Source: Lepus europaeus
Taxonomy: Eukaryota > Chordata > Mammalia > Lagomorpha > Leporidae
Reading direction: 5' to 3'
Length of the DNA stretch: 64,000 bases
NCBI RefSeq assembly: GCF_033115175.1
Contig: NC_084850.1
Location: 2,541,024-2,605,023, forward strand
The notes beneath the pieces were generated by a model that saw only the letters and a program-made list of their open reading frames with translations, was not told where the DNA came from and did not search any database. A program made the translations under genes and the position numbers. Position 1 is the first letter of the stretch; every line of letters starts with the position of its first letter. Positions 56,613 to 64,000 of this stretch are shown here, one piece after another.

Positions 56613-57489
56613 TGTATATTATATTGAAACGCATCTAATTTCAATACTCAGTAATTGCAATGATGCAATGGTTGATTAAAGTGAAAGGATCCTAGAAAGC
56701 TTTCAGGAGTCTAAGCAACTTTGACTTTGTCTTTGGTAAAGCAATGATGCACAGTCACACTCTCATTTTGTACAAGCTCAATCTTGCTGCTACATGGAAA
56801 GTTAACTGAAAGAGTAAGGGTGGAGACAGATTTTTTTTTGGAAGACTGTTGCAATTATCCAGGTAGCTGTTAATATGAATTAACTTAGTGTGGTTGAAGA
56901 TCTTCAAGGCAACTGTAGCTGTGTCTGGAAAGGAGGAAGTGGTCCCCTCATTCACACACATGAAGGCCCAGAGCAGTTAGATAGCAGTTCCAGGCTCCTT
57001 CTGTGCATCAGCATGCCAATAAGTCAGCCAGAGACAATGGAGTAGGAATGTGATCTGAAGCTTTATTCATAATCAATCGATTCTAAATGGCTGCTCTTCC
57101 ATGTGTTCTGTTCAAGGCCACAACTTCCAATCCAAACCTGAAGACTCTGCAGAGCTACTTTCTCCAGCAGAGCCAGCACATTCAGGACAAAAGCCAGGGA
57201 GAACAGACTTCCAGCTTTGGGCTGCTACAACATAAGTGAAGAGAAACCCAACACAGTACCCTAAGCCTTCCCATGGACACAGGGCAAGAGGGTCTCTGTT
57301 TTCTTGGTCGTATGCACAAGTACTTAACCTGCTACACTCCTGGGGCTGGGTTCCTAGGCCTAGTCTGAATCCTGAGTAGAGTAACACATGAAGGCCTGGG
57401 TAATTCTATCCCATCTGGATGGAGTCCTAATTGCTGGTCCTTTCTGAGTGTTGGGCCATGCTGGGCTTGAGGGCCTTAGCTTGCCCTTC
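56613..57489. other. Unique DNA; possible LTR-like patch
   Basis: At about 57057-57080 the minus strand reads ATGAATAAAGCTTCAG, an LTR-like poly-A context, but no TG/CA ends with a matching TSD could be found. Nothing else recognised; the 91-codon frame at 57112-57387 has no domain. Confidence 0.35.
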
Positions 57490-57506
57490 AAGAAGATAGC
57501 CTTAAT

Positions 57507-57819
57507 CCTCTGCCTGCGGCGCCGGCACCCCGGGTTATAGTCCCGGTTGGGGCACCGAGTACTAGTCCTGATTGCTCCTCTTCCAGTCCAGCTCTCTGCT
57601 GTGCCCGGGAGTGCAGTGGAGGATGGCCCAAGTCCTTGGGCCCTGCACCTGCATGGGAGACCAGGATAAGCACCTGGCTCCTGGCTTCGGATCAGTGTGG
57701 TGTGCTGGCCACAGCACGCCGGCCGCAGCGGCCATTGGGGAGGGAACCAACAGAAAAGGAAGACCTTTCTCTCTGTCTCTCTCTCACTGTCCACTCTGCC
57801 TGTCAAAATAAAAAAGAAG
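57507..57819 (+). mobile_element. CSINE, young form, slightly 5'-truncated
   Basis: Begins near CCTCTGCCTGCGGCGCC, lacking the first 25 or so bases. Perfect 17-bp TSD AAGAAGATAGCCTTAAT at 57490-57506 and 57820-57836; the CTTAAT end overlaps the usual CTAAT of the SINE head, so microhomology may have set the truncation point. Confidence 0.95.
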
Positions 57820-57836
57820 AAGAAGATAGCCTTAAT

Positions 57837-58384
57837 GACAAATATGTTTCCCCATCTTCAGACAGTGCTCATATTGACCCTCTGGCCCCCTTCCCCAGAC
57901 CTGACTGTGCTTTGTTCCAAGGCACTGCTGCTACTCTCCTTGCGGTTCTGGCACTGTTTCCAGGCCAATCTGAGAGCTGAAGCCCACAAGGTTGGTGGCT
58001 TTTATCTGGGTATGTTTTCCCCATTTATTATATCTTTGGTCAGTAGTATTTCATGCACACAAAACAGTGAAAAAACATTTTGGAGAATCATACTGAAATA
58101 ACAACCAATTTCCCCAGTGAAGATCAAGAACATCCCCTGACACCATAGCTAACAACTGTGTGTTCCTTTCCTAGCTCATCCCCAGCTTCTCTCCCTTCAT
58201 AACAGGAACTGTGATACTGAATTTCAAGTTATCATGTACTTGACATTTATTTTTTAAGTTTTAAAGTATATGTTCTGCATATCACACAAATTTATAAATA
58301 TATGTTGTAAATATTGTTTACTTTTATTTGCCAACTTTCTGAAAATGGTTGCTCAGTATAATATGCTGTATGTATAGAATAAAA
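57837..58384. other. Unique DNA, nothing recognised
   Basis: No repeat family or gene that I can support. The 114- and 134-codon frames here start in the CSINE. Confidence 0.45.
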
Positions 58385-58687
58385 GACAAAACCCACATGA
58401 TCTTCTTCGTGGAGAGAAAATTCATTTGAAAAAACCTTAAAAGCCTTTCCTCATAAAAATACTCCACAAACTAGGAGTTCAAGGGAATTTCATCAACCTG
58501 AAAAACTCTTCTATGCAAAAAACACAGATAACATAATTCATAATAGTAAAATATTGAACTTTTCTGATAAGATCAGAAACAAGACAAAGGTGTGTCTTTT
58601 TAACACCTCTGTTCAACATTTTAGTGAAAATTTTTTGTCAGGAAAATTTGACAAGACAACCAAATAAAAGACATCCACAGTCCCTCA
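58385..58687 (+). mobile_element. L1M ORF2 reverse-transcriptase fragment
   Basis: ACTCCACAAACTAGGAGTTC, AATTTCATCAACCTGAAAAA and AGATCAGAAACAAGACAAAG follow the RT domain (KLGIEGxFLN to RSGTRQG) in decayed form. It is broken by the LTR at 58688. Confidence 0.75.
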
Positions 58688-58777
58688 TGGGTTTTTTTCC
58701 TCAGCTCAGTATAGAAATAAAAAGCAGGGAAACAACATGAAAAGAGGCAGAGACTTTTATTAGAAAATAAATGTTTA

Positions 58778-59134
58778 GGCCAGCGCCGTGGCTCAACAGG
58801 CTAATCCTCCGCCTAGCGGCGCCGGCACACCGGATTCTAGTGCCGGTCAGGGCGCCGGATTCTGTCCCTGTTGCCCCTCTTCCAGGCCAGCTCTCTGCTG
58901 TGGCCAGGGAGTGCAGTGGAGGATGGCCCAAGTGCTTGGGCCCTGCACCCGCATGGGAGACCAGGAGAAGCACCTGGCTCCTGGCTTCAGATCAGTGTGG
59001 TGCGCCGGCCGCAGCACACCGGCCACGGTGGCCATTGGAGGGTGAACCAATGGCAAAAAGGAAGACCTTTCTTTCTGTCTCTCTCTCTCACTGTCTATTC
59101 TGCCTGTCAAAAAAAAAAGAAAAAGAAAAAGAAA
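58778..59134 (+). mobile_element. CSINE, young form
   Basis: TSD GAAAATAAATGTTTA (58763-58777) and GAAAATAAACGTTTA (59135-59149), one mismatch at a CpG. The tail has AAAAAG units. It lies inside the probable LTR next to its poly-A signal. Confidence 0.95.
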
Positions 59135-59327
59135 GAAAATAAACGTTTATTTGATTGGCGAGCGGCAGAGAAAGCGTCTGGTCCGGGAGGAGAGCAGGTG
59201 GAGTGCCTGAGCGGGACCCTGGCTTTGAGGAAGTGTCCTGGGTTTCTAAGGCATTACTGTCTGTCCTATTGGGGGTGCCCATTGGAGGGGGTTTCACATG
59301 TGTATGTTGATTGGCTCGGGGCTCATG

Positions 59328-59573
59328 GAGATAGTGAGGGTCTGCTGGAGACGTCCCGTCTCCTTAGGGGCTCAACCCCCTCCTCTGCTAGCTCTGGTGA
59401 AAGATTGCACCCAACCTGAAAGTGTGATCTATAGCCTCAAGGTCACACAGATAGGCAGGGTCTCCTGGAGCCAGTCTGACTCTCCCCAGGGGCTCAGCCT
59501 CTTCCCTAGGCCAGCTCTGAGTGAAAGACTGCACCCAACCTGAAGGTGTGATTTAAAGCCACAAGGTTACACA
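59328..59573. repeat. Tandem duplication of about 123 bp
   Basis: Copies 59328-59449 and 59450-59573 share GATAG-GCAGGGTCT, AGGGGCTCA, GCACCCAACCTGAA and GTGTGAT blocks. Located in the U3-like part of the probable LTR, as enhancer repeats often are. Confidence 0.75.
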
Positions 59574-59684
59574 TGCAGCACGAGAAGGTATTAGTGGGGG
59601 TGATGCCGGTCGGTCCAGAGACAGACTTTCCATTAGGAGCCCACACACTCCCAGCACTACTGCACAACCTCAATAGTTAACATT

Positions 59685-59727
59685 CTCTCTCGCTCTCACT
59701 CTCTCTCTCTCCCTCCCTCTCTCTTAG
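59685..59727. repeat. (CT)n-rich simple repeat
   Basis: CTCTCTCTCGCTCTCACTCT and similar units beside a CSINE. Confidence 0.85.
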
Positions 59728-59748
59728 TTTTTGAGATAATGTATTTTT

Positions 59749-60080
59749 TAATATTTCTTTATTCTATTTGAAAGTCAGAGTTATGCAGAAAGAGAAGAGG
59801 CAGAGAGAGAGGTCTTCCATCCGCTGGTCCACTACCCAACTGGCCACAATGGCCAGAGCTGTGCCAATCCAAAGCCAGGAGCCAGGAGCCAGGAGCTTCT
59901 TCCAGGTCTCCTACGTAGGTGCAGGGGCCCAAGCACTTGGGCCATCTTCAACTGTTTTCCCAGGCCATAGCAGAGAGCTGGATGGGAAGTGGAGCAGCCA
60001 GGACTTAAACTGGCACCCATATGGCATGCTGGCACTGCAGGCAGTGGCTTTACCTGCTACGCCACAGCACCAGCCCCATA
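59749..60080 (-). mobile_element. CSINE, older form, antisense
   Basis: TSD TAATGTATTTTT at 59737-59748 and 60083-60094. The body holds a small tandem duplication of AGCCAGG (about 59873-59897). Confidence 0.93.
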
Positions 60081-60293
60081 GGTAATGTATTTTTAATTTA
60101 CATTACAGTTAAGGGCTTAATGAACCACTGAATAAAGAGTTCTACATGTAAAATATAATAATGCCTTTCACTGACAAAATACTTTTTCTATTGATTCATA
60201 ACTAGAAAATCATTGCTTCTTTTCTGGAGTGTGATATTTGTATAGATGAACACAAACAGTAATAACAATGATGAAAAAATTTAGAAAATTCAG

Positions 60294-60546
60294 GGGCCAG
60301 CACTGCGCTGTAGCAGGTCAAGCCACAGCCTATAGTGCCGGCGTCTCATGAGCACCATTCAAGTCCCTGCTGTTCCACTTCCAATACAGCTCTCTGCCAA
60401 TGCACCTGGGAAAGCAGTGGAGGATGGCCCAAGTGCAAGGACTTCTGGACCCATGTGGGAGGCACTGAAGAAGCTCCTGATTCCTGGCTTCAGCATGGCC
60501 CAGCCTCAGTTGTTGAAGCCACGTGGGGAGTGAACCAGATGAAAGA

Positions 60547-60607
<61 letters not shown>

Positions 60608-60655
60608 TCCTTCTCTCTAACTCTCTGGAACTCTGCCTTTCAAATAAATATTTTT
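60294..60655 (+). mobile_element. CSINE, older form with (CT)n(GT)n
   Basis: GGGGCCAGCACTGCGC head; CT run at about 60552-60590 followed by GT run to about 60608; tail CCTTTCAAATAAATA. TSD not clear. Confidence 0.92.
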
Positions 60656-60659
60656 TAAA

Positions 60660-61180
60660 AAAAAATTAAAAATTTTTAATAATTATTCCTTCAAATATTT
60701 TTGTTTCCCTCTCCTCTCCCTTTCAAACAATTGCAAGGGTTTTTTTTAGATTGCTTTGTGTTGCTCTATAGTTCATCAAGGCTGTGATCATATTTTTGTT
60801 TCTCCCTCTGTGGCTCATTTCCAATACTGTTAGTTGACAGATATTCAAGTTCATTGATTTTATCTTCTGTAGTGTTTGATTTACTGTCAATCATATGCAT
60901 TGTAATTTTTATTTCAGAGACTTCATGTCTTAAGGTTTAATGTGGTTCTTCACAATGTTTTAATGCTTTCCACTTATCTTCTTATTTTCATGTTTCCTTT
61001 AACTCCATCAGCATGCTTATAACTGGTTTTTCTACTTACTACTTGTTGAATTCTTTATTCAGTAGAGGGTTAAACTTGGGATTATAAAGTAAATTGAAAA
61101 TATGTCATTATAAAAATTAAAAGAAAAGAAAGGAAGAAAGGGGAAGGGAGAGATGGAGGGAAGGATAGGGTGGGAAGTAT
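60660..61180 (-). mobile_element. L1M/HAL1 ORF1-region fragment, antisense
   Basis: TTGATTTTATCTTCTGTAGT, ATTTCAGAGACTTCATGTCT and TTTCCTTTAACTCCATCAGC resemble the reversed coiled-coil part of L1M/HAL1 ORF1. About 61080-61180 is AT-rich and GGGA-rich low complexity. Confidence 0.5.
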
Positions 61181-61192
61181 TCTTATACTCTT

Positions 61193-61877
61193 TTTTTAAA
61201 GATGTATTTATTTATTTATTTGACATGCAGAGTGGACAATGAGAGAGAGAGAGACAGAGAAAAAGGTCTTCCTTTTCCGTTGGTTCACCCCCCCCCCCAA
61301 TGGCCACTGCGGCCGGCGCGCTGTGGCCGGCGCACCGCGCTGATCCGAAGCCAGGAGCCAGGTGCTTCTCCTGGTCTCCCATGTGGGTGCAGGGCCCAAG
61401 CACTTGGGCCATCCTCTACTGCACTCCCTGGCCACAGCAGAGAGCTGGACTGGGAGAGGAGCAGCTGGGACAGAATTTGGCGCCCCAACCCGGACTAGTA
61501 CCCTGGGTGCCAGCGCCGCAGGTGGAGGATTAGCTTATTGAGCCGCGGTGCCGGCCTTAAAGATGTATTTATTTACTTGAAAGACAGAGTTACCCAGAGA
61601 GAGGAGAGGCAGAGAGAGGTTTTCCATCTGCTGGTTCACTCCCCAGATGGCCGCAACGGCTGGAGCTGCACCAATCCGAAGGCAGGAGCCAGGAGCTTCT
61701 TCCGGGTGTCCCACGTGGGTACAGAGGCCCAAGCACTTGGGGCATCCTTCACTGCTTTTCCAGGCTATAGCAGAGAGCTGGATCGGAAGTGGAGCAGCTG
61801 GGACTCGAACCGGCACCCATATGGGATGCTGGCACTGCAGGCAGCAGCTTTACCCGCTATGCCACAACACTGGCCCC
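61193..61877 (-). mobile_element. CSINE, older form, antisense, split by a younger CSINE
   Basis: Body at 61558-61877 plus its tail at about 61193-61214. Outer TSD CTTATACTCTT (61182-61192) and CTTATGCTCTT (61880-61890), one mismatch. Confidence 0.92.
61215..61557 (-). mobile_element. CSINE, young form, antisense, in the tail of an older CSINE
   Basis: Perfect 18-bp TSD TAAAGATGTATTTATTTA at 61197-61214 and 61558-61575. Contains a C run at 61288-61298, the complement of the G run seen in the copy at 33694. Confidence 0.95.
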
Positions 61878-61964
61878 TCCTTATGCTCTTAAAACAGTAT
61901 ATATGAAATTTGTTCCCTTTACATAAACTTTTTAAAGGAAGAAAAACTTTAAAATATATGAAAA

Positions 61965-62208
61965 AGCAGGCATTGTTACACAGCAGGTTAAACTGATGCT
62001 TAATATGCTCACATCCCATATTGTGGTGAAGATTTAAGTCCTGGCTACTCTTCTGATGCAGCTTCTTGATAATGCACTTGGGAAGGCAGCAGATGATGGT
62101 CTATATACTCCTGCCACCCATGTAGGAGACCTGAATGGAGATCCAGGCTATTAGCTTCACCTCTCTCTGTCATTCTGTTTTCAAATAAATAAATATTTAG
62201 TTAAAAAA
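61965..62208 (+). mobile_element. CSINE, old copy with internal deletion
   Basis: Decayed head and body; about 60 bases between GCTTCA and CCTCTCTCTGT are missing near 62160. Tail TTTTCAAATAAATAAATATT. Confidence 0.8.
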
Positions 62209-62289
62209 AAAGAATATGTGGATTTTGTAGTTGGATAGAATATTCTGTATATTCCCAGTGAATCAAGTTGGTTCAATAATAATTATTTT

Positions 62290-62336
62290 AAATATTTACT
62301 TATTTATTTGAAAGTCAGAGTTACAACAGAGAGGAG

Positions 62337-62376
<40 letters not shown>

Positions 62377-62633
62377 CTTCCATTCGCTGGTTCACATCCC
62401 AATTGGCCACAACAGCTGGAGCTATGCCGATCCGAAGCCAGGAGCCAGGAGCTTCTTTTAGGTCTCCCACACAGATGCAGGAGCCAAAGGAGTTGGGCCA
62501 TCCTCTACTGCTTTCCCAGGCCATAGCAGAGAGCTGGATCAGAAGCGGAGCAGCCGGGATTCGAACCAGCGCCTATATGGGATGCCAGCACAGCAGGCGG
62601 CAGCCCTACCCCTACACCACAGTGCCAGCCCCT
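62290..62633 (-). mobile_element. CSINE, older form, antisense
   Basis: Reversed tail, (GA)n at about 62340-62373, body ending CCACAGTGCCAGCCCC. Possible TSD AATAATTATTT (about 62278) and AATAATGATTT (about 62635). Confidence 0.92.
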
Positions 62634-62689
62634 AAATAATGATTTTCATGACTTCTATATTCTTTCTGATTGTCTGGGTACTTGGTCTA

Positions 62690-63110
62690 TCAATTTAACA
62701 TTTATCAATAAATGTTAAAATTTTCAACTATGTTTGTGGTTTTTGTCTGTTCTCATTTAAGTTGCTTCAATTGTTGCTTCATGTACTTTGAAGCTTCATT
62801 ATTAAATACATATGCATTTGGGATTATTGTGTCTTCTTGATTAACTGACAATGTTATTGTTTTCAATATCCCTGTTTTTATGGAAATTATTCTTGTATTT
62901 TAGCCTACTTTGTCTTATGTCAATATAGCCACACCATCGTTTTTATGTTTAGCAATTGCCTGGTATACTTCTCTTATATTCAAGCAATCTCTGCCTTTAC
63001 ATTTAAATTGCATTGCTTGTAAACAACATATCATTGAGTCTTTCATTTTCATCTGCTCTTTTTAAATATTTTCTATGCAGTTTTAAGACTATTTAAATTC
63101 ACATCATTAT
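62690..63110 (-). mobile_element. L1M/HAL1 ORF2 endonuclease fragment, antisense
   Basis: TTGCTTCATGTACTTTGAAG, ATGCATTTGGGATTATTGTG, TCAATATAGCCACACCATCG and TTGTAAACAACATATCATTG follow the reversed L1M endonuclease region in order. The tail toward 63110 is weak. Confidence 0.7.
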
Positions 63111-63559
63111 TGATATAATTATGTTTACAGATACCTTCTTTCTACTTTCTATTTGTCACATCTGTTCTTTCTTCCCCTATTTGTTCATCCCTGCCTTTCT
63201 GCTAATAGCTTTTTTTATTATTGCATTACATCTCCATTATTGACCTCTTTGTCCAACATTTTGTTGCTATTTTTCAAACTTATTGTAACATAGGAATAAT
63301 TTTAAGTAAATATTCATATATTCATATAAATATAATCAGCACATAGTTTTTACCATTATGATTTTACTACAATTGCTTTATCACATACTTATTCCTCCAT
63401 CTATTCATCCCTCAACCCATTAATCAATCCATGTTATTTTTAGTGCATAGCAGTATAAATCACAGCTATCAGTATTCTTTTATTAAATGCTTCAACAATC
63501 ATATAATTAAAAGTTGATGGTAATTCATTTTTTGTTCTTCTGATATGTTTTAGGAAATA
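63111..63559. other. AT-rich DNA, nothing recognised
   Basis: No feature supported; low-complexity AT-rich sequence between two antisense L1M/HAL1 pieces. Confidence 0.45.
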
Positions 63560-64000
63560 TAATGCTCAAATTTTAAGTACATATTCTATGAGTTTTAACA
63601 AATAAATATAGTTGTACAGCATAAATCCATATTAAAATATGGAATATGACTGTCTACCCAAAATGTTTCCTTATACCCCTTTCCAGTCAATCCCCACACT
63701 CTCAACCTAATTTAATTTTTTTTTTGTTTTAAATAAATTTTTTGTATCTGAGAACTTCACATAAAAGAATCATATAATATGTGTTCTTTTATGTGAGGGT
63801 TCTCTCACCACATTTTTTAGATCAATACAAGTCATTGCATGTATGAATAATTCATCCTTTTATATTTCTGAGAAGTATTCTGTTTGACTGTACTACCACT
63901 TTTTAATTCATTACCTTTATGAAGGAGATTGGATTATTGTCAGTTTTAAATCTGAGTAAAACTACCATGAACAATTCTGTACAAGTTCTTGAGTGGAAAA
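63560..64000 (-). mobile_element. L1M/HAL1 3' UTR and ORF2 end, antisense
   Basis: CCCTTTCCAGTCAATCCCCA, ACATAAAAGAATCATATAAT, TCATTGCATGTATGAATAAT and TACCATGAACAATTCTGTAC match the reversed 3' end of L1M/HAL1. Continues past the window edge. Confidence 0.75.

Larger units (their letters stand above)
58688..59666 (-). mobile_element. Probable solo LTR, antisense
   Basis: On the minus strand it begins TGTGCAGTAGTGCTGGG (59666) and ends AAAAAAACCCA (58688), giving TG...CA termini. Six-base flanks CCCTCA (58682-58687) and ACCTCA (59667-59672) match at five positions. Minus-strand CCAAT motifs lie near 59155, 59282 and 59314, and AATAAAAGTCTCTGCC lies near 58755. The U3-like part holds a tandem duplication (59328-59449, 59450-59573). 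Without the CSINE it is about 0.6 kb. No internal retroviral genes are present. The GC-rich frames here are not genes. Confidence 0.55.

Noticed and set aside
56980..57490. Second LTR on the minus strand
   Set aside because: ATGAATAAAGCTTCAG looks like an LTR poly-A site, but no TG/CA ends with matching flanks were found.
58871..59419. 182-codon plus-strand frame
   Set aside because: CSINE plus LTR sequence; the lysine run is the CSINE tail.
1..64000. CRISPR array, tRNA gene, bacterial operon or phage features
   Set aside because: Repeats are dispersed retroelements; tRNA-like sequence is only the decayed CSINE/MIR head; no prokaryotic gene organisation.

Overview
This window reads as lagomorph nuclear DNA, most likely rabbit (Oryctolagus) or a close leporid. 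The evidence is the dense coverage by tRNA-derived C-repeat SINEs (CSINEs, both older CT-rich and younger CpG-rich forms, about 26 copies on both strands) and by L1 LINEs whose 3' UTRs carry the purine-rich G tract seen in lagomorph L1. I find no intact protein-coding gene, no spliced gene model and no functional RNA gene. Every longer open frame is an L1 ORF remnant, a CSINE read through its CT/GA tract, or a simple-repeat artefact. The window looks intergenic or deep-intronic.

Layout. 1-7.2 kb: an ancient L1 split by a 4.16-kb insertion that joins an L1 (5' UTR, ORF1, start of ORF2) to a 5'-truncated CSINE, with a perfect 15-bp target-site duplication (TSD) around the whole. 7.2-16 kb: mostly unique DNA with old L2 and MIR relics and two antisense L1 3' ends. 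16-23 kb: decayed L1M fragments in both orientations, CSINEs, an L1 3' UTR insertion, and a short antisense U2 snRNA pseudogene at 20.5 kb. 23.7-28.8 kb: one long antisense rabbit L1 with recognisable TSDs and three nested insertions. 28.8-33 kb: mostly unique. 33-43.8 kb: a mosaic of L1M and rabbit L1 pieces, a degenerate tandem array at 38.05-38.84 kb, two CSINEs inserted at the same target sequence, and an L1 3' end carrying an apparent 3' transduction. 44-52.2 kb: a 5'-complete but internally deleted L1 interrupted by another L1 3' UTR and followed by two more L1 3' ends in the same orientation. 52.3-60 kb: L1M pieces hit by a MaLR-type LTR, a mariner-like MITE, MIRs, CSINEs and a probable solo LTR. 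60-64 kb: CSINEs nested in L1M/HAL1-type sequence.

Nothing here works together as a pathway. The content is a layered record of retrotransposition. L1 would have supplied the reverse transcriptase and endonuclease, and CSINE and U2 RNAs were used as templates. Insertion order can often be read from nested TSDs. The most unusual items are the L1-CSINE chimera, a recombinant double-unit L1 3' UTR present at three loci, the 3' transduction, and the tandem array. All repeat assignments were made by eye from known consensus sequences; subfamily names are deliberately general.
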